From Dolomedes plantarius (lineage: Eukaryota; Arthropoda; Arachnida; Araneae; Dolomedidae), in assembly GCA_907164885.2 (NCBI GenBank), contig OU015496.1:107412322-107476321 (forward strand): a stretch of 64,000 bases of DNA, written 5' to 3'. Position numbers and translations under genes: made by a program. Numbering within the stretch: the stretch's first letter is position 1; every line of letters begins with the position of its first letter. Below, in pieces: positions 38,654 through 49,964 of the stretch. The notes beneath the pieces are model-generated. The model searched no databases, was not told where the DNA came from, and saw only the letters and a program-made list of their open reading frames with translations.

Positions 38654-40122
38654 CCCTAGAATGCCGGAAGTTTTATTTTTCTACCAAAAAAATGTATGTG
38701 ATATAAACTAACACACATAGCACAGGAAAAATAAAAAAGTTCTTAACACAAATTTTATTGAAATAATTATAAAAAAATAATTTGTTCGAAACGGCTACAC
38801 CACATTTTCTGGAATTAATTTAAAGAAAGAAATTTTGCCAAATGGCTACATATGGGAACTCTCTTATGTTCTAGAAAACAGAAAATGAGTATATACATAA
38901 TCCTTGAGTATCTTTTTTTAACACGAAAACACTTTTTTTTATTATGGTAAGTGATATTGTAAGAAACAGTTATTATTTTTGTTGAAGCATAAGGGTACTG
39001 AACATTTTAGACATTTAACTCTAGAGAACACTTTACATGATGACATTTTACATCGTTGTTTAGAGTCCAAATGTTCAGGCCAGTGGTCTATTTTATCAAA
39101 TCGCACAATGTCTGGGGGTCCTCGACAGCTGGGTTTCGCTCTTCGGTTTAGTTTGGGTTCTACATCTCAAGGTTGTCCCCATTCCAGGGTTTTCATTTCC
39201 CCACATGAGCGCAAAGTTTCAGCTAATTCGAGTCTGAATTGCGATAACTTCATCATCTTATCTGAATTTACTGTATTGTTACGTACGCGTCTATACAATA
39301 ACCATGCATTTATGATAGTTAAATCTAATAAGTTATAAAATAACCGAAAGTACCACTCCTTTGATCGCATTATAATGTTATATCTACCAAGAAGGCTGTC
39401 TAGAAGGTCGACAACCCCTCCCCCATGTGCTTATTGTAAATGGATATTACATTAGGGCATGATAAAGTCTTTCTACATTTGGCTTTTCTATCATACCGTT
39501 CAATTTCCTTCACAGGATTTGTAACTGCAAACGTCGACAACACAACCACAGGCTGCCCTGCCATGCCAAATTAGAAATATCATATCCATCTATGTTGGCA
39601 ACAAAATCAGTAATTGTGCCCTTCGGTTGTGATTTCATTTCATGATCAGTGGGCAATTTACAATCACGTATTCTATTTGGACGCACAGTTCCAAGGCATA
39701 ATATACCATTTGTTTTGAAATATTTCACTAAGTCTATAGATGCATAATAATGATCAAAGTACAAATTGTGATTAACATGTCGCATTACTGAACGCATTAA
39801 TCTAACCACCACATTGCCACTAGCTCCCAAATCGGGTTCATTAGAGAGACGACTCTTGTTATTTTTCTCTTTCGGTATAAATCTCAAAATTATATGCAAA
39901 ACCAGATGCACCACTTAGGGATCACAGCATTTTCTGATATTTACAACCAATGGCCAGATGCCCAGCTCTTAGTGCTTTCTATTGACATTTATGTGAGTGA
40001 TTTCAAAGAAATCAACTAAAATGATTACTAAACACATGAGGTAGACTTTTGGAAACATTAAATGTAGCCAATAGGAAGGATTTAAAAAGTGTTGTCAATT
40101 GGCTACACGATGCACTGTAGGG
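38654..40122 (-). mobile_element. piggyBac element, 5'-deleted, about 1.47 kb
   Basis: Begins CCCTAGAATGCC and ends ACTGTAGGG, with TTAA on both sides (38650-38653 and 40123-40126). The undisturbed MITE at 47646 shows the empty site: GGTCCGATTAAGTAAACAG against GGTTCGATTAA/element/TTAAGTAAACAG here. Full-length piggyBac elements are about 2.4-3 kb, so roughly half is missing. Confidence 0.93.
38967..39914 (-). pseudogene. piggyBac transposase, C-terminal two thirds
   Basis: DDE_Tnp_1_7-type enzyme that acts at TTAA. In order on the minus strand: PDLGASGNVVVRLMRSV; NHNLYFDHYYASIDL, with the conserved catalytic Asp of the FDN(F/Y)(F/Y)(T/A)S block; LCLGTVRPNRIRDCKLP; then VDLLDSLLGRY at about 39395-39365, with the third catalytic Asp, reached after a frameshift; RSKEWYFRLFYNLLDLTIIN; and INAWLLYRR. 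It closes with the cysteine-rich zinc domain CKVFSRVKCLKCSVPLC and FNKNNNCF. The N-terminus with the first catalytic Asp is deleted and at least two frameshifts occur. Not functional. Confidence 0.92.
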
Positions 40123-40259
40123 TTAAGTAAACAGCGCCCTCCATCGTCAGGTTTGGGTTTCCGGTCATACATTCCTATCTGATTATTGCTCAACTTGATA
40201 CCACCTATCACCCTCTGTATTTGTCTGTCAAATTCGGCAACAACCTATATATCTATATC

Positions 40260-41988
40260 TATACTTATATATAAAGAGAGAGAGAAATTTTGTACGTGGA
40301 GGGTAATCTCCGGAACTACTGCACCTATTTGAAAAATTCTTTCACTGTTTGAAAGGTACATTATTCCAGATGGACATAGGCTATATATTATGTATATCTG
40401 ATCAGTAGAAATAAAGTAAGGGGGGATACTCTAGATTTGTGTGCACGGCCGCCATCTTCGATTTTTCCGCCAGGGTTTGGCGCATTTCGCATGGCGATAA
40501 TTATTGCCTTCTGGTAAAAATAACCCAATGTCAAATTCTCTAATTTTAAGATCAAACAGTTATTTCTGATGTGATCTTTTAATTAAAGTATAATAATTTT
40601 AGGTCAGATCTTGGCCTTGACCTGGAAATCTGAGTCAAATTGACTATACTCAAAAGAGTAAATTATTTTTAAAACTAAGAGTCTTTTTGTTGAAAATTTT
40701 TGAATCCATTATCAGTTTTTCGTTAACTTATTAAATTTAAATTGCTTTTAAATTTGTTTATCGATTGTCAATTAGTATACTATAATGATACACCATTTCA
40801 TTTATTTGAAGTAAAAGTAATCTGCCATCATATTTTCGTAAAATGTAAAATACAGTATACATTTTAAATACAATATATTTTAAAATATTTTATAATTCCA
40901 AGTTGTAGTGGATTACAAATAAATTTAAATAACTGAAGTTCAACTTCTCTCTCCCCAGTTTAAAAGTTAGTTAAGGTTAAGTTATTGGTTTAGGAAAAGG
41001 GCTTTTTTTTCTTATTTCCAACACAGCAGGATAAATGGTCAAATAATCCTTGTCCCGATTTTATTGTATGCACCAAATATTTGGTTAAGGTCAAATCTGA
41101 AGTAAAATTTCATTACCACAATGCCCTAACCCCCCCCCCTCCAAAAAAAAAAAAAAAAAAGAGGATCTGGTTACTCACCAAAAATTTATGGGTTCATAAT
41201 TATTTTACATTTTTCAAAGCTGAATTTTAGATAATTTTTAAATTGCAAGTTATTTAGGTGGTATGAAAATGCTGTATTTTTTTCTAATTAACAATATATT
41301 GGCATAATATTTTGGTGATTCATTGCTATTAGTCAAAGAGTTAGGGCAAACTGAATAGATGGCATTGAAATTTTATCTGTAAGTAAAATTCATTTGACCA
41401 AATTTTTCATATGGATCATAATTTGAAAAGGTAGTTTTTAATTAAAAATGACAAAAAAAATCTTAGTCCAACGATTAAATGATTTTTCAAAAATATTTCT
41501 AAGTTTCACAATTTAAAAAGGTCGTTTTTATTAAAAAAGCTAAAAGAAAAACCCAAAATCTCCAATATTTGAGGATGATTTTTTAAAAAAAGTGGTTTTT
41601 ATCAAAAACCCAAAAATAAATCTAAGTCCAACGTTTAAATGATTTTTCAAAAATTTTTCTAAGTTTCATAATTTAAACAGGTGGTTTTTATTAAAAAAGC
41701 TAAGAAAATTCAAAGTCCAGCGTTTTGAAAACACCGCTTATAACACATTGGCGAGAAATTTTCCACTCTTCAAAACACGGTAAAATCGCCAAGTTGGCGC
41801 AAAAAAATCCAAGATGGCGGTCGTGCACACAATTATTAAGTAACGTAATATTAATTTGAATGTTATTTTAGGTGCTTAAAATAATTAAAAAAACATTCTT
41901 TACTTAAAATCTTTTTTTTTATTTTTGTATTTTTATTTCACCTCTTACTCTAATTTTGAGATACCAATGTGTATCTATACTTCTATAA
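40260..41988. repeat. Repeat block with 30-bp inverted repeats
   Basis: Starts TCTATACTTATATATAAAGA, a start style seen in Helitrons and related repeats. Inverted sequences at 40436-40465 (GTGTGCACGGCCGCCATCTT) and 41806-41835 (its near reverse complement) enclose non-coding AT-rich DNA. At 41415-41720 a unit with GGTNGTTTTTATTAAAAAAGCTAA recurs three times. A poly-A/poly-C tract is at 41131-41160. No protein frame. Confidence 0.5.
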
Positions 41989-42682
41989 TCTATATATATA
42001 AAACAGTTCCGTAACTGACTCATTCATTCACTGACTGACTGACTGACATACAACGCACAGACCAAACCGCTGGACCTAAAGGGCTGAAATTTAGCATGGC
42101 GATTCTTCTAATAGTGTAGAGGTGCACTAAGAAAGAATTTTCAAAAATTCTTCTTAGATTTTTTTAAATTAAATTTTTAAGCTGTTTTTTAAACTTTTTT
42201 TACGTTTGCATTTAAAATAATACATTGAGGGTTATAAAATTTATATCACGAGAAAGATCATAAAAATTCCTTCAAAATGAAATTTTTTTCGAATTTTTAC
42301 CTCCATTTCCTGATTTTTGGTGAATTTTTAAAGATTAATTTTTAGAATTTAATTTATTAAATGCTGATCACGTGATTTCTTTTTCTGGTACTCTCAATAA
42401 ATTTATCGTCACGTGCGTAACAACTAAATAGACAAAAAAAATATTTTTTTCTCTTTCTAATGCAGCAGACGATTGGATATTATCCAAAAAAAATTCATAT
42501 CCCTTACGATTTTTTTATAAATATATATATATATAGATAGATATATATTTTACATCAATTGTATACATTGATCATCGCATTTATTATAAATATATATATT
42601 TATTTTTTGGCATAAATTGCATACGTTGACCGTTGTATTTAATTTGAATGTACTCCGTAGCGAAGCGCGGGTTTTCAGCTAG
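41989..42682 (+). mobile_element. Non-autonomous Helitron, family 1, copy 4 (complete)
   Basis: Starts TCTATATATATAAAACAGTT after A and ends GTAGCGAAGCGCGGG, TTTTCAG, CTAG before T. About 694 bp. The start keeps (CTGA)n-like ACTGACTGACTG phrases. No coding. Confidence 0.85.
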
Positions 42683-42684
42683 TA

Positions 42685-43450
42685 GTATATAAAACAGTTC
42701 CGTAACTGACTGACTCACTGACTGACATACAACGCACAGATCAAACCGCTAAACCTAAAGGGCTGAAATTTTGCATGGACATTCTTCTTATAGTGTAGGA
42801 GGCACTAAGAAATATTTTTGGTAAAATTCTTCTTAAATTTTTTAAAATTAAATCTTTAAGCTGTTTTTGGAACTTTTTTAAAGTTTGCATTTAAAATAAT
42901 AATCTGAGGGTTATAAAATTTATATCACGAGAAAGATCATAAAAATTCCTTTAAAATTAAATCTTTTTCGAATCTTTACCTCCATTTTCTGACTTTTGGT
43001 GAATTTTTAAATATTCATTTCTTTAACATGATTTCCTTTTCTGGTATTTTAAATTAATTTATCGTCACGTTCATAGCAACGAAATAGACAAAATAATATT
43101 TTTTTCTTGCTAATGCTCCAGACGATTGGAAAGTATACAAAGAAATTTTAATATACAGTAAAATATATGTTCCTCAAACTGTACTATATTAACTGTACTA
43201 TATTCTTTAGTATGTTCTATTAGACTTAATTTGAATATTTTCTTCTACATTATTTTGTCTACAAAAATATCCGTTACAATTCTTTTATAAATATATTTTT
43301 TCGTTTTTTTTTTTTGCATCAATTGCATACATTGATCGTTGTATTTATTATAAATATATTTAAACATATTTTTGGCATTATTTGCATATATTAACCGTTG
43401 TATTTAATAATTTGAATGTACTCCGTGACGAAGTACCGTTTTTCAGCTAG
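42685..43450 (+). mobile_element. Non-autonomous Helitron, family 1, copy 5
   Basis: Head-to-tail with the previous copy, two bases after its CTAG. The 5' TC is lost (begins AGTATATAAAACAG). Ends with CAGCTAG before T. It differs from copy 4 by many substitutions and contains the segment (43140-43270) that copy 4 has deleted. Confidence 0.85.
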
Positions 43451-43462
43451 TGTATATATATA

Positions 43463-44434
43463 CGAGGGTAGGCTGAAAAGTAATGCACTCATGCTTGTAG
43501 AGCGGAAAGAAAAAGAAATAACGAGATCGGGCAAAAAAAACATTAAAGTACAATTCTTAAGCTTCAAAATCATATATTTATTTTTCAATATAGTCACCGT
43601 TAAGGCTAACACATTTCTCCCAACGTGTAACAAGTTTTCTCATTCCGTCACTGAAAAATTCTTCCAACTTAAGTCGAGTCCAAGACTTGACAGCTGCCTC
43701 ATCCCTCTTCACCTCATCGTCCGAGGTGTAATGATTACCCTTGAGGTCTCTCTTGAGTAGAGGAAAAAAATAAAAATTGCAAGGCGCAAGATCGGGGGAA
43801 TAAGGAGGGTGTGGAATCGGTTCAAACTTCAGGTTTCGCAGAGCCTCTCCAGTCCGACGCTGTTCTCGTCTGTGAGATGGCATGGTACCCATCGAGCACA
43901 GATTTTACGGTATCCCAATTTTTCTATAATGAAGTAGACATATTCCTTGGATACTCCAATAGGGTTTGCAAAACGCTTTGAGTGATTCGCCGGTCATTTT
44001 GAATCAAATCGTCGACGAGTTTGCGATTTTTATCGTCTGTGGCAGTGATCGGACGTCCGCTGCGTGTTTCATCAACAATTAAGGCTTTTCCAGGCTCGCA
44101 ACCGCGAAATTTTATTACCCATCGATTGACAGTAACCCTATCAACAGCATCGTCACCATAAACAGCCTTTAAACGATGATGAATCTCAGTAGGAGTCACT
44201 TTTTCAGCTGTTAAAAATTCGATAACAGCGCGCTGTATAACTCACCGTTGACATAGCACTAGACACGTCTTCATACTACCACTTTTCAAAATACACTGGA
44301 TGAACACAACGACTTAAAACCTGCGATGAGTATTGAGGGGGAATGTAATTTCCATATGCCACTTGGCGCAGTTTTGAAGGTCATTTCGTTCACGCTCTAC
44401 AAGCATGTGTGCATTACTTTTTAGCCTACCCTCG
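43463..44434 (-). mobile_element. Internally deleted mariner (972 bp)
   Basis: Inverted ends of about 27 bp, CGAGGGTAGGCTGAAAAGTA and CGAGGGTAGGCTAAAAAGTA, each with TA outside (43461-43462 and 44435-44436). It inserted within 11 bp of the Helitron end, in TATATA. Confidence 0.93.
43578..44240 (-). pseudogene. mariner transposase with catalytic core deleted
   Basis: N-terminal part on the minus strand: VIEFLTAEKVTPTEIHHRLK then GDDAVDRVTVNRWVIKFRGC, GRPITATDDKNRKLVDDLIQ, the DNA-binding helices. After the WVPCHLTDE-like linker the frame jumps to LKFEPIPHPPYSPDLAPCNF, the block with the last acidic residue, then KRDLKGNHY and the tail KLVTRWEKCVSLNGDYIEK. The stretch with the first two catalytic Asp residues is missing and frameshifts are present. 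It is a non-autonomous relic with intact ends. Confidence 0.92.
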
Positions 44435-44815
44435 TATATATATATATATACATACACACACTGGTGTTCAAAATTTAGAAAATTTAATGGACAGATTTTC
44501 ATGAAATTTTGTATGGATACACAGTTATATATGAGAAAAACATTATACCAGACAACAGTCATGATACGCTCTCATGATAGTCAGTTTAGCTCATCAGCGC
44601 AGGCATGTCCAAAACCCACATTGAAAAATCGAGCATAACATGACTCTAATAAGGGCTATGGCCCCCTTTCACAGTCATACAGCTTTCACAGCGAGATGCC
44701 ATACTGGAAACGAGGCAGTTTGAGTCCCCGTAGCAGCCGGTCCCAATTCGGCAACAACACAGTGTTCAGATCTTGGATGGTCCTCGGAGGGGGATGGTGA
44801 GCTGCAGTTGCCTAG

Positions 44816-45060
44816 CCCTTTCAGGGGCGCCGTTCGCACAGTGCGAACGCCTTAAATCTAGTCCTCTTTTCACTTGAATGCAATGTATTCCAGTTAAATG
44901 AGCAGAAAATGGCTAGTTCTGCCATATGTTATCACTTTAAAGAAGTAAAAACATTTTGTAACCTTTAATTCGAAAAATTTTTGAAAAACTTTTAGGTTAA
45001 AAAAATTCGGAAAAAAAATCTGCACCGTGCAAACGGTGGAGGTTGTTGCCCCTGAAAGGG
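44816..45060. mobile_element. MITE with CTAG duplication (copy 1, empty)
   Basis: Inverted ends CCCTTTCAGGGGC on both sides, then the self-complementary CGTTCGCACAGTGCGAACG. Flanked by CTAG (44812-44815 and 45061-45064); taking it out leaves one CTAG within the transposase sequence. The second copy (59979-63039) has TTAA flanks and holds a piggyBac at the TTAA found here at 44937-44940. Confidence 0.9.
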
Positions 45061-45138
45061 CTAGAGTGTCCCTGACATGTTCATTAGGGTTGAGGTCCGG
45101 ATATCTGGCTTTCCATTGCATCCAACGAATATCCTCAC

Positions 45139-45589
45139 CAGGGCTCGATTTAGAAAATTATTGACTATAGGCACAACTCGGGATGGGGCCCCCCCTAACA
45201 CTGATGTGGGCGTAAAATTTCCAAAATTGACAAACCAAAAAAAAAAATTATGAATCATTGTGAAAGTACCATTTTACCAAGAATTGTCTATTCGAAGCGT
45301 AGAAGCCTAGAACATTATCAAATAACAAAAAGCAATACAACATATTAACTTCATCATTAAAACACCAATACAATGCAACCAGAAAACCGTAGTAATCCCT
45401 TATACACACTATAACATGCATATGATGAACTATACATATAACTATACATATGACGAACCTATCAATCAAATTTGTAAGGATATATAAAAAAATTGCTATT
45501 AAAAAAGGTAAAATAAAGAAAAATTGAATTGGGAATTTTTTCTTTTAAAATAAACAGGCCTACTGGGCCAAATGAAAAATGAAGGCCTG
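45139..45589. mobile_element. hAT-type MITE with 8-bp target duplication
   Basis: Starts CAGGGCTCGATTTAG; from the other end it starts CAGGCCTTCATTTTT. Flanks are ATCCTCAC and ATCCTCAT, an 8-bp duplication with one change, as expected of hAT. Removing it rejoins DNED/IRWMQW of the Tc3-like transposase. Non-coding interior. Confidence 0.85.
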
Positions 45590-46171
45590 ATCCTCATTGT
45601 CAAGATAATCTTCGACCAGGTGAGACTTATGTGGACGAGCGTTGTCGTCCATAAAAAAAAGAACCGATGGCCAACAGCTCCCATGAAGAAAAGTCCTACG
45701 TAGGGCTGTAAGATCTCGACCCTGTGTCTCTCACCAGTCTGTCAAACACAAGGAGAGGTGTGACGCCGTTTTGCAGGGTGCCGACAACATCAGCCTTGGA
45801 CCAGACTGCGGTGGGATAGTGAGTTTCGATTCAGCCTGGACATTGATTCCCGGCGTACTAATATATGGAGACAACCCGGAACCCATACCTTTCCTCCAAC
45901 ATCTGAGAAAGTGACCACTATGGCAGATGAGGTGTCATAGTCTGGGCGGGCATGGTGTTGGACGGTCGCACACCTATCCATGTGATTGACAGAGTGTCCC
46001 TCACTGGTGAAAGGTGTAGGGATCAGATCTTACAGCCCTATGTTGGACTTTTCATGATCCACTGCCATGCGCAATTAGCTCTTTAAGCTTCCACAAATGT
46101 CTATTGTTATATATACACTACTTACTATGAAACCATTTACGAGAGAGTATTTCGAATGGGATCGTCTATCC

Positions 46172-46173
<2 letters not shown>

Positions 46174-46206
<33 letters not shown>
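46174..46206. repeat. (TA)n microsatellite
   Basis: About 33 bases of TA repeat. Confidence 0.97.
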
Positions 46207-46207
<1 letters not shown>

Positions 46208-46210
46208 TTC

Positions 46211-46485
46211 CTTTTTCTAGCATTCATATCATCCAGGTTTCTTGATTTATTCCAACTCAGATTTCTACTCTTTTTATTTAATTTCGTATCGAGAATGTAA
46301 ATCAGAATCAGCAGTCGCTGAATTGCTTCTATTTCTATTTTGTACTCAGAGGGTTTTTTAAAATTTTTTTTTATTTTACTGAAATGTTTACACTGTTGAA
46401 ATCTACCACAAAATACGGGTAGTTCTATATTTAACAAAGACCTTTCGATCCGGTTAAAAGATTCGTTGTTTAAAAAGATATAGCA
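46211..46485 (+). repeat. Interspersed repeat R37, copy 2
   Basis: Matches 37208-37470 with small indels. Both copies share the CATCCAGRTTTCTTGATTTA start. Confidence 0.8.
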
Positions 46486-46568
46486 ATAAAATGACACAGG
46501 TTAAAAAAAGTATTTGTAATGGCAGATTTATACATTTGTTGCTCAAATAAACTCATTACAAATTAATT

Positions 46569-46910
46569 TGGGATCGAGGTACTCTAGTGATAGCGCTTCG
46601 GCTTTCGGTTCTGAGGGTACTCGGATCGGATCCCGACAAGTGCCATTAGATACCTCCGTATCTAGACCAGATATGGGCACGTTAATTCCGTAGATCGGAA
46701 AATCCGTCTATGAGGTCAGAGAAGGTGGGAGAGGGTACGATCCCCCAGATGTCACGTCTGGGGGGGGGATGCTCGATCAAAACTGAGTTGGCACTTGGCT
46801 AAATAACTACCCTTGTGATGCTTTCATAAACTGGAGCCGCACCCCTCACCCCGCTAGCCTATATGGACCTGGTCTGGTACACTTATAGCCAGGGGGCATT
46901 ATAAAAAACA
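46569..46910 (+). repeat. tRNA-derived SINE-B, near complete copy
   Basis: Head with box-A-like TAGTGATAGCGC and degenerate box B (GGATCGGATCCCGA). The body ATATGGGCACGTTAATTCCG, CTATGAGGTCAGAGAAGGT, AAACTGGAGCCGCACCCCTC and TGGACCTGGTCTGGTAC matches 59582-59905. About 340 bp. Confidence 0.85.
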
Positions 46911-47022
46911 ACAAATAAGTTTAAATGTAAAATTTGAATTATAACTAAAATTTAAGGCAAATGAATTTAAAACTAAAATTTCGATAAAATAACAAATGAT
47001 ACGATAGGAAATCACTTTAAAA

Positions 47023-47024
<2 letters not shown>

Positions 47025-47100
<76 letters not shown>
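47025..47100. repeat. (CA)n(TA)n microsatellite
   Basis: About 30 bases of CA followed by about 46 of TA. The YIYI/CVCV frames here are repeat artefacts. Confidence 0.98.
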
Positions 47101-47101
<1 letters not shown>

Positions 47102-47645
47102 CAGAAGTCCTAAGCATCTTCATTCGATGGATTTAATCTTATGCATAATAACACTTCTCAAATTATACACATCGGAAGCTGCTGATAGGAAGGAACTACC
47201 GCTTTTCTTAACCATACATTAATTAAGCAGGTGAACGATGGCGCCTCTACTTCTATGGAGACTTAATTTCCTGAATCGGTTTCTACCCGTCAGAGGGCGC
47301 TAGATATGCTATTCAAATGTATTTATGGAAGGAGTGCGATGTAAAACAATGTTTCAAGATTGTTAAATATAATAAATTATATGTTCATCGCGTAAAGAAA
47401 AAATCTTGGATAAGGATGGGATAATGGGATTATGTAACTGATACTAGACAAGATAAAACTCCAGGAAAGAAAAATACGAGGTTATTTTGTGTTCCTAGGC
47501 TGAGATTTTTTTTTTATGATTTTGACTGAGAAGATTATTTGGAGAACATTTGGGGAAATATGGAGCAATTGTGTTCACAATAAATTTAAAAGTTCTGAAA
47601 CTTTGCGGGAAAAAGGCAAACTTTCATTTTCGATCTTCAAGTATA

Positions 47646-48018
47646 CAGGGTGTTCCAGAATTCGACCGACAATTTCAGAGGGGTGATGATAGGCATCAAG
47701 ACGAGCAATAATCACATAGGAATGTATCACCAGAAACACAAACCTGACGCTGGAAAGCGCTGTTTACTTAATCGGACCGTACCTCTTACCAACCCCACAA
47801 GATGGTCGGAAATATCGCATTTTTCTGGAGGAGGTAGAAAACTCAAAAACAAAACAGAATCACATAGGAATGTATGACCGGAAACGCAAACCTGGTCAGC
47901 TAGAGGATAAACAAAGATGCAGAAATGAAAAGCCAACATTTCTGCATCTATGTTTATCCTCGTCATGATGCCTACTATCATCCCTCTGAATTTGTCGGTC
48001 GAAATTTGGAACACCCTG
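47646..48018. mobile_element. MITE (GGGTGTT-family), intact copy
   Basis: Inverted ends of about 60 bp beginning CAGGGTGTTCCAGAATTCGA and CAGGGTGTTCCAAATTTCGA, with TA on each side (47644-47645 and 48019-48020). At 373 bp it could fold into a long hairpin. It serves as the empty-site reference for the piggyBac at 38654. Confidence 0.92.
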
Positions 48019-48020
48019 TA

Positions 48021-48356
48021 TACCGCCAGAAATGTTTCACAGAATCTCCGTAAAGTTGTAAAACATTTGACAATTGAATTAATAACTATTGAATTTACTG
48101 TTAAATTAGATGATTGCTATTAGGGAAGAATAGGAAAGAGATTAGGAAAGAGATGTTCGCTATTTATATGTATAACAAAGAACTGATATTCAAAATTATC
48201 ATTGTTGGTAATTAAATTTGACTTCTTAGACAGGTACAACTCTTGGTATGTTTACATTTATTGCAACAAGTTGGAGCAGAATATTGTAACCGATTTTGTA
48301 TCGGCCGTAACGTCATCTTATGGTGGCGACAAAATGAGACACTTTTAAACAGCGGT

Positions 48357-48399
<43 letters not shown>

Positions 48400-49168
48400 T
48401 CTTTCATGTTATATATATTCAATATTTAGGCGAATGGAGTGTCCTGTCAATATTAATGTTTGGTTTGTCAGATGAGAGGGGAATCATTTACAGCAAAGTT
48501 AATTTAATATTTTTAAATTTTGCCAAATTGTTACTGAAGCTCTAAGTAAACATGAAATATAAGAAAATGCTGCAGTATTTCCGAAATGTGTCAAATTAGA
48601 CAAAAGCATCAGAGAAAACACTCTTTGAACTCAGATAAGATAATCTTAAAATACTAAAGAATAATAATTAACTCCGGATATTTGGATTATCAATGATACG
48701 AACGAATTGAAATATTAATTATGTTGAAAAAATTACTTCTTTCAAGGCAATATTGAAATATGAAGTCGTTATATCCTATGAATTGTGTGATCCAACGAGT
48801 TACGAGTCATCAATTAAGTGCTGGTATTATCAGCACCGAAGATGCTATTTTTACCACATACCAATGTTTTGCCGCCCCCGTTTGTATCTCCTCCGAGTCC
48901 CCTTTTTTATTTAGTAATCGTTTCCTAGCAACTAGAATTCGGGAGCAGGAATTCCAACTGATTCATTGGATCCATTACGGTAGGAGGAGTGTTTTGAAAA
49001 GGTTGTGTGGGAAAATTCTAGGAAAACTTAGCTATAAGTGACATCACACCGGGAAAATAAAGCAACAGGTCCATTTTCTATTAGTAGGAAGATACTTTGG
49101 TGACTTCTTGGCCTTGGCGCGATTTAATGTTTCTTCTTTTTTAAATACTAATCCTTAAGTCTGTTTAA
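48021..49168. other. Non-coding stretch with one unassigned frame
   Basis: (TA)n at 48359-48394. A plus-strand frame of 93 residues at 48760-49041 (ending KRLCGKILGKLSYK) has fair composition but no family, splice context or repeat match that I can recognise. Confidence 0.4.
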
Positions 49169-49752
49169 CCCTTCATCCGTCGCGCCCGGGTATAGAGTGC
49201 AACATTTTCGGAATTTTGAATGGTTTACTTTTACATGTAAGGTTTGATTGAATGTTATAAGCATATTATATTTATAGCTAAACCCTTTCTAATGCAGGTA
49301 GGATTTTCCGACTCTTCTATTCCTTTCCCTTCACTGTTAGTCGTGATTTAACCGTGGTAAACCAGCGATTATACTGGATTACAATACGACAAAACCAGGA
49401 GTTGATGTATTCAAACAAATGTGCAGCTATTACACGGTATCCCGCATATCACGAAGATGGACTCTCTCATTGCTTTTTAGGTTTTTGGACATAATAGGAT
49501 ATTCGCAAGTTGTCCTTATATCCATTAAACCGGACAATTTTGAAATAAGGTGGTTGTATCTGCATTCTTTGTTCTTTAAATATATCTCAGTATTATCAAC
49601 ATTTTATATTTTGTCATAAGACGCGGAATCATTATTTTTAATTTGAAAGAAAAAGTTTATTAGGAAAGGAATAATCCAGGTAGAAGGAGACGTTGCACTT
49701 TGTGCCAGACGCGCCTGCTGGTGTTAAAAAATTTGGCGCACCTGCTGAAGGG
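49169..49752. mobile_element. piggyBac-type MITE, 584 bp
   Basis: Ends CCCTTCATCCGTCGCGCCC on the left and CCCTTCAGCAGGTGCGCC from the right, flanked by TTAA (49165-49168 and 49753-49756). The CCC terminus and TTAA target fit piggyBac. Interior non-coding. Confidence 0.88.
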
Positions 49753-49964
49753 TTAACTTATTAACGAGGTTTTTTCGAAAAAGCAAATTAATTCTGAATA
49801 TATATCAAAAGAAGGAGAAATAAAAATTTATGGTACTTTAGGATTATTCCGTCGACCTGTCAATGCTCGCGTAAATACTCAAATCCTTTGGCGCCATCAT
49901 AATGAAAAGCAATTTCCAAAATAAACATTCTAAACACGGAACAGATGTATTACACGCACCTCCC

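Larger units (their letters stand above)
38445..40246. mobile_element. MITE (GGGTGTT-family) carrying a piggyBac insertion
   Basis: Ends GGGTGTTGCCAAATTCGACC and, from the right, GGTTGTTGCCGAATTTGACA. The same family is intact at 47646-48018. With the piggyBac taken out, about 330 bp remain and align with that copy. Flanking bases are TA-rich, so a TA target is likely. Confidence 0.85.
44660..46010 (-). pseudogene. Tc3-like transposase, interrupted
   Basis: Minus-strand pieces in order: RVEILQPYVGLFFMGAVGHR at about 45700-45660; MDDNARPHKSHLVEDYLDNE, with the second catalytic Asp; then the hAT MITE. After it come EDIRWMQWKARYPDLNPNEH and VRDTL, with the last acidic position; then the CTAG MITE; then AAHHPPPRTIQDLNTVLLPN and WDRLLRGL as the tail. 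The first part (45790-45981) is poorly preserved and the first catalytic Asp is not identified. Stops and frameshifts make it non-functional. Confidence 0.85.
44460..46070 (-). mobile_element. Tc3-like element with two nested MITEs
   Basis: The left end probably starts CACTGGTGTTCAAAATTTAG near 44460. The right end is not resolved: a phrase from inside the gene (TCTTACAGCCCTATGTTGGA, 46025-46044) recurs in the opposite orientation, which suggests a local inversion. The element was interrupted by a CTAG-flanked MITE and by a hAT MITE. Confidence 0.65.

Noticed and set aside
45726..46053. Possible additional gene near the right end of the Tc3-like element
   Set aside because: The phrases repeat parts of the transposase in opposite orientation, which is better explained as a rearranged relic.
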